From Phascolarctos cinereus (Eukaryota > Chordata > Mammalia > Diprotodontia > Phascolarctidae), in assembly GCF_002099425.1 (NCBI RefSeq), contig NW_018343982.1, positions 5,553,501 to 5,617,500 on the forward strand: a stretch of 64,000 nucleotides of DNA. Reading direction: 5' to 3'. A program made the translations under genes and the position numbers. Below are positions 1 through 11,822 of the stretch, one piece after another. Positions within the stretch are counted from its first letter, which is position 1; every line of letters starts with the position of its first letter. Under the pieces are notes generated by a model. It ran no database searches, was not told the DNA's origin, and saw nothing but the letters and a program-made list of their open reading frames with translations.

Positions 1-352
1 AGGAAAACCATCAGCATAATTCATCATATCAACAACAAAACTAACAGAAACCACATGATCATCTCAACAGATGCAGAAAAAGCTTTTGACAAAATACAAC
101 ATGCATTCCTATTAAAAGCGCTAGAGAGCATAGGAATAAATGGAGTCTTCCTTAAAATAGTAAGTATCACATACTTACCATATGTGATGGGGACAAGCTA
201 GAAGCATTTCCAATAAGATTGGGAGTGAAACAAGGATGTCTATTATCACCACTGTTGTTCAATATTGTACTGGAAACGATAGCTTCAGCAATAAGAGAAG
301 AAAAAGAAATTGAAGGTATTAGAATAGGCAAAGAAGAAACTAGCCTAGTTCT
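1..352 (+). mobile_element. L1 LINE ORF2 fragment (reverse transcriptase)
   Basis: The plus strand encodes the conserved L1 reverse-transcriptase stretch around ISTDAEKAFDKIQH, then after a frame change [18 protein letters not shown]. It enters from the window edge and stops before the catalytic FADD box, so it is truncated on both sides. At least one stop and one frameshift break it. The junction with the following L2 lies near 352. Confidence 0.93.
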
Positions 353-354
353 TT

Positions 355-792
355 ACTAATATTTAGTTTATTCTTTGTCTCCTGAATATATGCTTTCCAC
401 TCTCCAAGGCTTTGCTGATCCTATTTCCCTGGCCTAGCCTATTCTCCCATTTAAACCTTACCCATTCTTTAAGACCCAGTTCAACTTCCATCTCCTACAT
501 GAAGTCTTCCAAGCTATGCCAACCCAAATAAATAATTCCCTCCTTGGGACTTCCTCTCCTCTCCCCTGCCCCAACCCACATTAATTGTTTTTTACCTGTC
601 ATTTGATACTAACATACCTATTTGAACTGTAGTTCTTTTCCTACCTGCATCATGTGTCTTATATCTCTAGCTAATCTATAAGCACCTTGTAGGCAGGTAT
701 TATGTCTTGTACTTTGCATCCCCCATAAGCCTAGCATGAGACTTAACACATGGGAGGTATTAAATAAATATTTATGGGTGTTGATAATGATA
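355..792 (+). mobile_element. L2 LINE 3' end
   Basis: This shows the typical L2 3' region: a pyrimidine-rich segment with a 'tcttccaagct' block, then a variant of the AAGCACCTTGTAGGCAGG motif, 'cctagca', 'acttaacacatgg' and a terminal 'aaataaatattta'. It is an old, diverged copy. Confidence 0.75.
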
Positions 793-2390
793 ATTCTGGA
801 TTGTTTTGAGATACACTGACTTACCATATGCTGTAGCACAGGATATATAAATTGTCCTGGAATATAAGTTGACCTCAGTTTGATTCTATAAAAATTCCAG
901 TTTACTTACCATGAAAGTCTACCCTTATTACAATGATATTTTTAGAAGCTTTGGGAAAGGAAGGCCCCAGACCTGTTGACCTCTTTTTTTGTGGATCTGT
1001 GATTTCCATCTCTCTAGGGAACTCCCTCCACCAATGCAGATGGGCAACTGTTCTTCAACTTACAGTCTTAGAAAGTTATTGGGGGGGGTGGCACACTTAA
1101 AGGTTAAGGGACTTGCACTGGGTCAGTGTGTATCAAAGAAGTGATCTGAATCCAGGTAGTACAGTCTAAGGCACTACTAGACCATACTAACTCTCATTAA
1201 CTTATTAACAGCTGCTTAAACAGCAAACTGGGGAAATCTCTACAAGCTATTGGCAACAGCTGCTGAAAAGTAGTAAGGTACCATACCTTAGCAGCCAGTA
1301 GAACCAGTTTGTGTGAAGACTCTCATTTGGGAATGATTTTTTTCATCATAAAAGGTTGATTTATATACCACAATATATACAATCAGTGATGTATAGGCTA
1401 GGCACTCTAGGGACAAGCCCTTAGTTCATCTTTTTCTATTAATAAGACCTTGAAGAGTTGAATAAGAGGAATGCATTTTTTCTTTTTCTTTTTTTATGAA
1501 CAGGAAAAATCATGTTTGGACTTCCTCTCACAAAATGAAAACTAAGCCACACACCTCACATCCCTGGATTCCCTGGAGTTCCTGGAGTTCAACACCCATA
1601 AAATTGTTGCTCTAGAGGCTAAAATTCTTTTGAAGTTGCTGTGCACAGAACCATCTGACTAGGGTACTTAATAAGCACTGCTGAGTGATGTTACCACTGT
1701 ATTATTAACACAAGCAGGAGAAATTCCAGTGGATTTCCATTCATATCATTACATGTACAAAAGATGTAGATACAATTGTATTATAAGGTCCACATCTTAG
1801 GGTCATCCCTTAAATAAACTTTATCCCTCAAACACCTGCAAACTGTGCATTTGATATACATGTATACAGGAGCTTCTAATATATCTTTGAGAAAAATTTA
1901 CTATTTCTCCTTAAGAAACAGTTATTTGCAAGAGTTTCTCTTAGAGAGATAGAGACTTAAAAGGGAACACATGAGAATGGATAAAGCTAAATGCCCTTAG
2001 TCAAAAAAAGTGGAACCCAGTGGTGACTCTTTATAAGGGAGGGTAACAGAAATTTAGAAAACCTGATTGCTAAAATGGTTGTGTAAGGCAATCTCAAACA
2101 TTTGGCTGAGGTAATTCTTTTAAAAATAAACCATATAGGTCACATAGCGCTAATAAAATATGTTGATGAATCTTGGAGTAGTGCCCTGATTATCTCTCCA
2201 TGGGGAATGAAGAACTCATTAACATGAGCTCCATGTCACTCTCCCCAGCCCTGTTCCTGGAGCATTCTCCAGACTGGCTTAGTATAAAAGGGGAGAAAGA
2301 AAATTTATGTAGTTGGCCAAGTTTCTAATGAATAGCTCATCTAACCATGAAGATTAGCCTTACATGATATGAAAAGACTTCTGTCCTTTG
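793..2390. other. No gene seen; one weak MIR-like relic
   Basis: This AT-rich stretch has no convincing reading frame. A degenerate MIR-like segment (minus strand) is visible at about 1070-1190, with 'ggttaagggacttgcactgggtca' in pieces. The rest is unassigned. Confidence 0.5.
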
Positions 2391-2545
2391 GAATCTGAGG
2401 CTCAGAGAAATGAAATGAGCTGCTCAAGGTCATACAATTAGAAAGTGGCAGATTTAGGAATTAACCTTAGGTTCTCTGATTGCAAGTCCAAGACAGGGAC
2501 TTAAACTTAGCTTCTCTGATTGCAAATCTAAGGCACTTTTCACTG
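2390..2545 (-). mobile_element. MIR SINE
   Basis: The reverse complement of the MIR core is readable: 'ctgaggctcagagaaatga', 'ctcaaggtcatacaattag', 'aaagtggcaga'. It appears to be followed by a partial local repetition of its tail ('ggttctctgattgcaagtc' and 'agcttctctgattgcaaat'). Confidence 0.7.
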
Positions 2546-2760
2546 TCACATTCCTCCCCCGCACCAAATTTCATTCCACCCCCAGGAAATTGATACTGGT
2601 TAGGGGTGGGAGAACAGAAGTAAAGAAACTTCTTAGTGAAAAAATACTTTTGTTTCCTAATGTTCAATATGTGTATGCTATCTAAATGCACATAAAAGTC
2701 TTGTGGGTGGCAAGGATAGATATGATTTATCTTACCTTTTTGAAGAGTAGAAAGGGCTGC

Positions 2761-3021
2761 ATAGGCAGCTAGGTAGTGCAGTGGGTAGAATTCTGGGCCT
2801 GAAGTTAGGAAGACTCCTCTTCCTAAGTTCAAAACAGGCCATAGGTACCTACTAGTTGTGTGACCCTGGGCAAGTCACCTCTGCCTGTTTGTCTCAGTTT
2901 CCTTATCAGTAAAAAGAGCTGGAAAAGGAAATGGCAAACCACTCTGGTATCTCTGCCAAGAAAACCATAAATGGGGTCATGAAGAGTTGGACACAACTGA
3001 AAGATGACTGAACAACAACAA
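2761..3021 (+). mobile_element. MAR1-type long CORE-SINE
   Basis: The tRNA-like head 'ggcagctaggtagtgcagtg' is followed by the core 'gtgtgaccctgggcaagtca', then a long 3' part ending 'atggggtcatgaagagttgg' and an (ACA)n tail. The 3' part resembles the 3' end of the RTE LINE at 7.2 kb, which suggests RTE-driven mobilisation. Known family: marsupial MAR1/WALLSI SINEs. Confidence 0.9.
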
Positions 3022-3540
3022 TGGCTGAATAAGTTGTGGTATATGAATGTGGTGGAGTCTTATTGTGCTGTAAGATTTCAAAAAGACATGGAAAGACTTG
3101 TATGAACTAATACAGAATAGAGTTGGCAGAATGGAACAATTTATACGATAAAGGTGATATAAAAATGAACAATTTTGAGGACATCTATAAACTGATGAAG
3201 AATGAAATAAGCAAAACCATGACATAAATATCTTTCTACACAAATACTGAGGGAATTTGTTTTACCTATGAATATTTGTTATAAGAATTTTTTTTTCTTT
3301 TTCTTTTTTCTAATGGGTCAGGGATGGGAGGAAGAGAAAATAGATTTCTCTCTTTTTTTTAAATAGAGAGGTATAGGGGATGCTACAAATATGGAATGTT
3401 ATACATTTTCTGATGAATTCACTATATTACTAGTGTTTCTTAACTGTTTTACTTTGTTACAAGAAACCTCTCACAAAGTGAGGGAAATCTATACATTAAT
3501 GAAATGTAAAAACAAAACACATCAATAAAACTTTTTTTAA
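3022..3540 (+). mobile_element. L1 LINE 3' untranslated end
   Basis: It starts at 'atggctgaataagttgtggt', a hallmark of marsupial L1 3' regions, and runs through 'gaatgaaataagcaaaacca' to 'ctttgttacaagaaacctc' and an A-rich end. It is 5'-truncated and directly abuts the preceding SINE. Confidence 0.8.
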
Positions 3541-4732
3541 AAAATAGGAAGAGGGTCATGCTGCCACAGCCACCATGCTAGTTGGCAGGCTAGATGTAGA
3601 GTAGGTTTTTACTTATTTTTAGTCTATTTGCTATCTCCTGAACACGTTTTATGCTCTCCACGCTCCAAGTCTGAGGATGAGCAATCTTTTTTTCCTCCCA
3701 CCTGCCTCTAAAAGGGGTATTAGATCAGATTATATCTATCTGCCACCCTTCAAATATCTTTAGTCTAGGAATATGAAAGCTGTTTCCCTGATAGCACTCA
3801 AGGGGGAGGGTAGTTCTTAATTTAAACTTGACAGCTTGGCCCCTTCCTGCCAAATACAGGTTGCACAAAAGAACATTATCAATAGCTAGCAACCCCTTTA
3901 ATCAAAGAAAACAAAGAATAAGGAAAGTTATCCAGATCAGAACATACCAAAGAAAATAAAGGAGTGGATGAGTTTTTTAGCTGAGAATGAGCTAAGGTCT
4001 CAGTTCAACCAAGGAAAGAATAAACAATCTCACTGAAGGGGAGTCTCTTCCCAGAAGTCTCTGCAGTGGCAAAAACTTGACGTCAAAGGACACGATGGGA
4101 GCTTAGTCTCCTACATGTGTGTAGTTCTGGTCTGCCATTCATAAGTCTAAGGCTCTACTCTCTATCACTGTATCTTTCTTGAGGTCCTCTCTCAAAGTGT
4201 GATCTAAAAACTGAAGTCCCTTCTCCACTCACACAGTGGCTAGGCTCAGCATTCTCTCAGTCAATCAGGGGTCATTTCTCCTTCCTCCTACACAACCCAG
4301 GTCCCAGGGCCATCCCCAAGGAAAAACGGACTAGGCTTGGGCAGGGTCACACTAATGACAAATAGCAGTGGAGTAATTAACAGTTCAGTTACTTTAACTA
4401 ACTATTGGATATATTGTATATTATTTTGTATCTAATTAACTTTTCATAAAAGATAAACAAAAGTACATTGGCAATAGCAAATGTTACTTTATATCCTCCT
4501 AATGTTAACAGTTTCTTTACTACTTTTTGTTACTAGGGTAAGCTTGTGGTCTTTAAAAGCACAATACAATTTACCAAAAATAATCCAGTCTATTCTTCTC
4601 CTCCTCTTTAATTCTCGGCCCACTTCATTATCCATCTATAGTGTCTATCCAAGATATAAATATTGAAGGACCGTTTCTCTGGGTTGTCTACCAGATTGCA
4701 TATCAAAGACTGCAACATGGGCAATACATCTA
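3541..4732. other. Unassigned repeat-like DNA, no gene
   Basis: A short segment at 3600-3690 resembles the L2 piece at 360-420. The remainder (about 3700-4400) has a mixed composition that could be a very old repeat. I see no terminal repeats, conserved motif or reading frame to support a family call. Confidence 0.4.
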
Positions 4733-4850
4733 CAAACAATAATAATAAATACCTTATATTTCTTTAGTACTTTTAACTCTTCAAAGCATTTATTTTCACA
4801 TATGCTATTTGACTCTCACAACAACTGTTTATGGTAGACAAGACAGGGGG
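4733..4850 (-). mobile_element. MIR SINE, 3' half
   Basis: It carries the reverse complement of the MIR 3' half: 'tttgactctcacaacaactg' preceded by 'aataataataaatacc' and a decayed 'gcatttatttt'. Only this part remains. Confidence 0.55.
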
Positions 4851-7190
4851 TCCTAGTCACAATTCCATGTCTAATACAAGGGACTATTCAGAACCTAATG
4901 ATTCAAACAATCCATTTAATAAAATGATATTGAAACATTTTCAGTTAAAAGCAATCCCCAAAGCGGTTATAAAGGAGGCCAGGAAGGAAGGAAGGAAGGA
5001 AGAGTTCTCTGGGGTCTTGAGAATGAATACAAGTGTGGTAATCAAGTCCTGGGTTCTAGTCATTCCCTATGGTTTGGCTTCTGAAGTAGCACAGAGATTT
5101 ATGGATGCAAATCAAATATCAAGACTCAGGTTATCTTTCTTAGGGCAGGACTACACTATTAAAGGGAGACGTTTAAAAAGTTTGAGAGACATAGTTTCTG
5201 GGTAATTAGTCATTTTATTGATAATGCTAGCATGTTACCAACAAAGTGGGTCAGTGACACTCTCAATGCCAAAGACAAATCATGGTAGTGGGCTCACAGT
5301 TCATATGCCCTTGGAAAAGTGGGTGTTCCTAAAGATGGGAATCAACTCTGCTTGGTTAACAATTAATGAGAGAGAATGAATATTACAATGAAAAGTGGGC
5401 CTATTCTGAGGGTCTGGGTGGGGGGTGACAGGATATGTAAGTTTGATTAAATCATTTACTTCTAAATTACCTAGCCTTGGGCAATCTAATCAAAGAATTT
5501 ATCCCCACCCATACCTGTGTAGAACATAATGGGCTTCCCCCACCTGGGTGGGGTCTGAACAAGATTGAGGGGAAAGTTAATTCAATTTCATTACCAGCAA
5601 TGTCCTTCAGACACTAAACCTTGAAATGAGAACTTTAGGAAAAAGGGGAGATCCTGGATCTCCCCAAATCATTAGCTATTAATAATTATTTCTCTCAATT
5701 TCCTACATATTCTAGACAAAAGTATTTTCATTCATTCACTCAAGAACACATTCAAGAAGTACCTATTAAGCATCTACCATATGCAAAGGAGAATACAAAG
5801 CTATATTAGAGTCACTGTCCTATATCATATGAAACTCATTTGTTTATTTTTTGATCCAGAACCATCCACATATTTGCCATATGTTTCTCTTTTTTTTCCA
5901 TAAGTTTCTTTATATGGCAGTTATCACATAGGAAGTGAGTTAGAAAGAACACACTGTGTGGACAGAAGATAAATACAAACATATAAAGGGAACTAAGAAA
6001 TTAATTTCATTTGGTTCTTTCTCTATGTGAGGAACTTAACATCAAAATGATGACCTGTCCTGCCAGGCACAGATCATATCCTATTTAGTGTAACATAAAA
6101 TATAGTCCAGATTGTAAACCAAATTCTCTTGAAATTGGAGACTAATGGTTGGAGACTAATTGGAGACTAACTGACCAATGTCAGTTTCCTCATCAGGTAC
6201 ACAACTTAAGCAGAATCATAACCTAAGGGAAAATATTCATGTCTAATTCAAAGCTTCCAGCTTTCCAAGAGGCAGCTCTAAAGGCCAAAATTAAGCCTCT
6301 GTTTGCCCTTAAATGGCTCCCAAATTAACTTTTTCTCTTGGAAGGCATGTCTGAATATATAAACTAAAAGAAATGCTAGCATCATGAGGACTTAGTGAAA
6401 CCAATTGACTAGACAGAGAGTTTAGGGCCTTGAGATTAAAGCTCAAGATGGCGAAGGCCTGGCTAGTTAGTGTATCTAAACCAAGTTTCTGGAAGACACC
6501 CACAAAATTGTCTATAGCACTACTTTTTAAAAAAAAAAAAAGCATGCAGCTGTCATATTTCATTTTTAAAAAAATTTTCTCCATATAAAACTTTCCCTCC
6601 TACCCCCCTACTGGGATAAATCCTGATAGCAAATTAATTTAATTTATACATTTTACCAATGTTTGCCTTTTCCCCCCAAATGTGTAGTGAATGGTTGAAT
6701 GTAAATTTAACTTTTTGCTACATCTCTAAACACACTTCAGTTATTAATTATTCAATATTATAATTATCTATGTTAGATTAGTATTTTTCCTAATAGATGT
6801 GGATTCTCATTTAATAAAGTTTTACAAACAAAACACCAAACTCTAAAGTAGTTAAATTAGGGTGGTGATTATACACTTAAGAAAATTATTGCATATTTAA
6901 TGAAAGGATTAACCTGTAAATGGTGAGTTTCCCTGGTACTCCTAAAATAAGATTGAAACTTCATGTGTGTATGTGTATGTATGTATGTGTTTGGGTAAGT
7001 GGAGTAGAGGAGATAGGGGTTGGGCAGTGGAGACCACCAACAGCTTTGAGCTAGAAGCACCTGCACAAAACAACTAAGATATATCATTTAGAATCATAAT
7101 GTCAGGGAATTCCCTATCAAACTGATGAGCTTACCAGATTTTTATGATTCTCCATGCCCTCTCTCCTGTTAGAGGGCACAAAATCTTTGA
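4851..7190. other. No gene seen; old L2 scrap and simple repeats
   Basis: A 124-codon open frame at 4831-5205 matches no family I know and crosses a short GGAA run near 4981-5001, so I treat it as chance. An L2 3' scrap (minus) lies at 5738-5830 ('tattaagcatctaccatatg'). A short tandem array of an 11-bp unit (ttggagactaa) sits at 6133-6170. A short TG/TATG-rich run is at 6965-6995. Confidence 0.5.
5738..5830 (-). mobile_element. L2 LINE 3' terminal scrap
   Basis: It reads like the reverse complement of the L2 terminus: 'ttcattcactcaag', 'tattaagcatctaccatatg', 'gaatacaaag'. It is short and diverged. Confidence 0.5.
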
Positions 7191-7197
7191 TTCTCCA

Positions 7198-8890
7198 TAT
7201 CTCCTCCCTGTACAGGGTATTTGTTGTTTTTGAATTGTGTCTGACTCTTCTTGACCCCATAAGAAAATTGCACACTAGATTCTTCTATCCTCCACTATCT
7301 CCCAAAGTCTGTCTAAGCTCATGTGCATTGTTTCCATTACACTCTCTATCCATCTCATCCTCTGCTGTCCCTTTTTCCTTTTGCCTTTAATCTTCCCCAA
7401 AATCAAGGTCTTTTCCAATGAGTCTTGTCTTCTCATTATGTGGCCAAAGGATTTAAGCTTGAGCTTCAACATTTGGCCTTCCAGTGAATAGCATGAATTA
7501 ATTTCTCTAAGTATTGACTAATTTTATCTTCTTGCTGTCCAATGAACTTTCAAAAGTCTTCTCTAGTACCACAATTTGAAAGTGTTGATTCTGTGCATTC
7601 ACCTTCCTTATTGTTCAACTCTAACAGCCATGCATTGCCACTGGAAAAATCATAGATTTTACTATTTGGATTTTTGTTGGCAAGGTGACATCTCTGATTT
7701 TTAGTATGCTGTCCAGATTTGCTATAGCTTTCCTTCCAAGGAGCAAGCATCTTAATTTCATGACTGCAGTTGCTGTCTGAAGTGATCTTTGAGCCTAAGA
7801 ATAGAAATCTGACACTACTTCTATTTCTTTTCCTTCTACTTGCCAGGAAGTGATAGAACCGGTTGCCAAGATTTTAGGGGTTTTTTTTATATTAAGTTCA
7901 AACTTTTATAACTTCCTCTTTCACCCCATCAAGAGGTTGCTATAATTCTTCACTTTCTGCCATCAGAGTAGTACAATTTACATATCTGGGATTGTTGCTG
8001 TTTCTCCTGGCAACCTTAAGTCTAGCTTTTGATTCATCCAGCTTGGCGTTATGCATGATGTACTCTGCATATAAGTTAAATAAGGTGACAATATGCAGCC
8101 TTGTCACACTCCTTTTCTAATCTTAAACCAATCAGTTGTTTTATGTTCAGTTCTAACTGTTGTTTCTTGGCCTGCATACAGCTTCCTCAGGAGACAAGTA
8201 AGATGATTTACTACTCCAATTTCTTTGAGAACCTGCCACATTTAGTTGTGATCCCCACACTAAAAGGCTTTAGTGTAGTCAATGAAGCAGAAGTAGTTGG
8301 GTTTTTTTTTTTCCCTGAAACTCCCTTGCTTTCCCCATCCAGTAAATGTTGGCAATTTGGTCTCTAGTTCATCTGCCTCTTCAAAAACCAGGCTGCTCTT
8401 CTGGTAGTTCTTGATTCATATATTGCTGAAGCCTAGCTTGCAGAATCTTAAGCATAACCTTGCTGGCGTGTGCAATTAGTGCAATTGTTCAGTAATTTGA
8501 ATATTATTTGGCATTGCCCTCTAAGATTGGGATGTAAACTGATCTTTTCCAATCCAGTGGCCACTGTTGGGTTTTTTTTTTGGTTTGTTTGTTTTTTTTT
8601 TAACAGCATCATCTTTTAGGGTTTTAAATAACTCAGCTGGGACTCTGTCACCTCCACTAGTAATTGTTAGCAATGCTTTCTAAGGTCTACTTGACTTCAT
8701 TAGTCAGGATATCTGGCTCTAGATCAATAATCACATCATCATGGTTATCAATGATGTTAAAATCTTTCTTGCATAGTTTTTCTATATATTCTTACCGTCC
8801 CTTCTTAATCTCTTCTACTTCTGTTAAATCCCTACCATTTTTGTCTTTTTGTACAGGGTATAGACATGTCTATTAGCTCCTTGTTAGGAG
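7198..8890 (-). mobile_element. RTE (BovB-like) LINE, 3' part of ORF2 and 3' end
   Basis: The minus strand carries most of an RTE-clade ORF2 from the fingers/palm region to the C-terminus, plus the 3' end. The clearest coding piece is 7275-7472 (minus). It encodes SFGHIMRRQDSLEKTLILGK, then GKRKKGQQRMRW and DRLWEIVEDR, the usual RTE/BovB C-terminal box. The plus strand of 8101-8890 reads as the antisense of the BovB-like RT, for example 'aaggctttagtgtagtcaat'. Internal T-rich insertions near 8300 and 8570 and many frame breaks show decay. The 3' end at about 7198-7265 has the ATGGGGTCAAGAAGAGTCAG tail shared with long MAR1 SINEs. Confidence 0.9.
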
Positions 8891-10325
8891 GACAAAAGAA
8901 AATTCCATTATTAAGGCTGTCCTTACAGAGAAGAATTGGTTGGTTTGGAGCTGTCCCTTGGAGCTTCGTAGGGAACAGATTTAGTGACTGAGGCTGACTC
9001 CAAGAAGATCTTGGGACAACAGATTCTATTGGAAGGAATCATCTTTTGTGCTGACCTATAAAAGTGAGCTGAAGAATGTGTTCAGTTCCTTTTTGGCTTC
9101 TTTCCCAATTTTGCCTTTGTAACTAAAAGATCGAGCACAAAGCTAAGGTTTACCTAATACCTAGGACATCCTTCTCCAACCCAGAGCCATAAATGACTGC
9201 TTGAGAGCAAAAAAGCACATGGAAATAGAATTCCTGAGAGTAATCTTTCCTAACTCAAGAGATGGCATCATCTTGGGGAATGTTGAAATATCATAGACCT
9301 ACATGTGCTTGCCCATGTGGCCCTAAAGGGGAGTTTGTGGACAATGTCATTTTTGAAACCGAATCTCCTTGTTAGAGAAAAATTTCCTAGGTAGCATAAT
9401 CCTACAATTTAGTCTTCTAGTTAAAGAAAGGAAATTGCTTGGACTATAACAGCCTTGAGGGTCAAGAAAAAAAAAAACAAATAAAAGAATTCAAAGAGCT
9501 GCCTTTTAGAGAGGGCTGGGGAGTTCTTCAACAATATACTTCTTGAAAAATAAGAGGATCACCCTCATGGGTGGGCCTTGCATGTGGAGGCCAGTAAGGG
9601 ACAAAAGACATGATGTAAGAGAGCAGAAGACCTGGACTTTCCTTCCCCTTACTGCCTTGAGTTACTTGGGCAGTAGAGGTCTGATGAGAAGGGCCCAACA
9701 GCTTCAAATAATATTTGCCCTTGGGAGTGGGAGTCCAGACTAAAGGGTGACACTACAAATTTAAAAGGAACTGATTACCACCATAGGGAACAAAGGAATT
9801 CATCAGAATGTCAGGATATTGTTTTATCATGAATCTCAAGTTTGATGTCTTTCTGAGAGAAGTTAAAATTATGGGGTAGTATTGAGTCAGAAGGATTTTA
9901 CAGGTGAAAAAGGCAGACCTATCAAAGAAAGTAGAGAATTGTATTGTTTGTTTGTGGGCTTGTGAGACTTCTATGTGTTTCCTACATTTATTTACAGGCT
10001 CTGGTGAGTCCTATGCATCTTCTGCATTTTCTGTGGGGCAAAATAAAAGTTTTCCTGTAATTAATATGCATTTGTTCATTGGATGCTTCTGTGGGAATTT
10101 AGAATGCTACTAACCACATTTATGTAAATTAAGACATAAAGTATATTTGGAAATTTTCCCAGAAAAAAAGTCATAGTCAGATCAAAAGAACCAAAGTGAC
10201 ACTTAATATTTTTAGTGTAGCCCCTAGGATGAAATCCAGTCGATGTCAGCCCAGAGCTTGGATAGCCATAAGTTATTATAAAATGATAGATTTTTTTATC
10301 TGGAAGAGAAGGTAATCTATTACAA
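8891..10325. other. Unassigned, no gene seen
   Basis: There is no convincing frame or repeat. A TATA-like 'cctataaaagtg' at about 9056 and an AATAAA at about 10042 could belong to an ancient solitary LTR-type relic. Matching ends cannot be seen, so no call is made. Confidence 0.35.
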
Positions 10326-10403
10326 CCTCCTTTTTTATACATGAGGAACTTGAAGACTCATAAAGATAAAAATGACTTACCCAAGGTCATATAGCTCATA
10401 AAC
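10325..10403 (-). mobile_element. MIR SINE fragment
   Basis: It shows decayed 'catgaggaacttgaagactc' and 'acttacccaaggtcatatag', the reverse complement of the MIR core. It is interrupted at 10403 by the hAT element that follows. Confidence 0.65.
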
Positions 10404-10627
10404 CAGACCTGCACAACTTGGCATAAGTTAGGGGCCAAAATTAAAATAGGCTAAACTTCTTTGGGCTGCAGATAGGTTAGACTAGAGACAGGCTGATAAT
10501 GGTTGGTTGCCATAGGTCACATGACAAACAGGTGTGTATGCAGTGGCAAGCCTACCTTTTCTGCAGGCCTTGGGAAATCCTTTGGTCCGCCACAAGCAGC
10601 CCTTGGATTATATGTTGTGCAGGCCTG
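10404..10627. mobile_element. Small non-autonomous hAT transposon with intact ends
   Basis: Terminal inverted repeats are visible. The left end is CAGACCTGCACAAC (10404-10417). The right end, read on the other strand, is CAGGCCTGCACAAC (10614-10627), one mismatch in 14. The flanking 8-bp duplications are TCATAAAC (10396-10403) and TCATGAAC (10628-10635). The CAG start and 8-bp duplication are diagnostic of hAT elements. At 224 bp it cannot encode a transposase. I do not recognise the subfamily. Confidence 0.8.
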
Positions 10628-10639
10628 TCATGAACAGTA

Positions 10640-11586
10640 TGTCGCACAATATATCAAGAAGTAGAAGCAGATTCAGAATCTGAAGCTCCGTATTTTAATT
10701 TTAATCCTGCTATTCTTATCTTGAATCCAGTCTTCTTCATTTACCACCTGAAAGTAATATTAGAAGTTAAATGATAAACTTGTCTTAGTGGAACGTTAAG
10801 GACAAAATTTAAAATACAAAATACAGACTCTAAAGGTTATTTAAAAAAAGTACACACTACAGTTTCATACATCATCAAGTATACATTAACTGCCTAAATA
10901 TAGCATCACCTTCACTTAAAGCAAGTTAATATAGTTATGAGATCTTGTTTTGCTGTATTTAATATTGAATATATTTAGAATTGTTACAAAAATATAATAC
11001 ATCAGTAGTTCTTATCTAATTTCATTCTATACTGATATTACATATTCCTTTCCATTGTTAATTCTATAAATCATTTTGTTATATGGTTGCAAAAGCATTG
11101 AGTAGAAATTGAAATCTGTCATATTCCCTACTATCGTCATTCACTCAATGTCTCAAATAAGCTTACAAATGTGTGTTGATAGGACATATCCATTGCTGCT
11201 AAATACATGCATGGGAGTTTTGTAACTCCATTCATGCACTTAATCTTACATAGGTTCATTTTTATGCATACATCATTATAGAGTAATGATAGGAAATTAA
11301 ATATTGGCTCCAAATACACAGTAGTTGCAGGTCATGTGTACCTATTATTTCACCCTGCCCCCTCAGTGTTTGAAATTAGCAGGGCTCTTAAAAACTGTTT
11401 CCAGTGTTTTATTAAGTCATGTTAAATCTTAGCCTCAATCACTGTTAATTTTAACCTTGACCTCCTACAGCTGTACTGCTTTTCTCAGTTCAAAATAATC
11501 TCCACATCCACCCTTTCTACATCTTATGAAGTAACGTTAGAGGGGGGAAAAATAGTCATGGCTTTAAGACAGAACTCTCTTCTCCA
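10640..11586. other. Unassigned AT-rich sequence upstream of the promoter region
   Basis: I recognise no repeat and no plausible frame here. The sequence looks single-copy and AT-rich and leads into the candidate exon and CpG island. Confidence 0.4.
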
Positions 11587-11587
11587 G

Positions 11588-11654
11588 TGAGCTCCAGTGG
11601 TAATTGCAGAGCCTCTGCTAAGTAGCGCACTTTACTACAGGCAGTATTGGAGGA

Positions 11655-11691
<37 letters not shown>

Positions 11692-11822
11692 CTGCTGCGA
11701 CTAAGTGCTGTAGCTGCAGTGTGTTTCTGTGCAGCACTGCAGAATCCACACCTAAAGAAGGAAAGACATATATACACACACGAACATACATAGTGGACGT
11801 TACAGCTTTGAACGGAGGTTAG
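11588..11822 (+). other. Candidate untranslated exon with (GCT)10 tract
   Basis: The plus strand has an acceptor-like CTCTCTTCTCCAG ending at 11587 and a good donor, TTAG|GTAAGC, after 11822. The enclosed 235 bp contain ten pure GCT units (11658-11687), then CTT and two more GCT. The opposite strand also offers an acceptor (TCTTTCCTTCTTTAG, ending near 11755) leading into a serine-rich frame, so the strand is not settled. It lies about 1.5 kb upstream of the CpG island. No protein is recognised on either strand. Confidence 0.3.
11658..11696. repeat. (GCT)n trinucleotide tract
   Basis: Ten uninterrupted GCT units, one CTT interruption, then two further GCT units. Such a tract close to a promoter is likely to vary in length between individuals. 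Confidence 0.95.

Noticed and set aside
3700-4400. Possible LTR remnant
   Set aside because: No terminal TG...CA pair, flanking duplication or conserved signal could be seen; left unassigned.
4831-5205. 124-codon plus frame
   Set aside because: No homology recognised and it spans a GGAA run; composition is not convincingly coding.
8891-10100. Possible ancient LTR-type relic (TATA-like and AATAAA signals)
   Set aside because: Signals are common in AT-rich DNA, and no paired ends or internal retroviral sequence were recognised.
11556-11777. Serine-rich 73-codon minus frame as a gene
   Set aside because: The serine run is just the GCT tract read on the other strand; no start context, homology or second exon supports a protein. 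Kept only as an exon candidate with unresolved strand.
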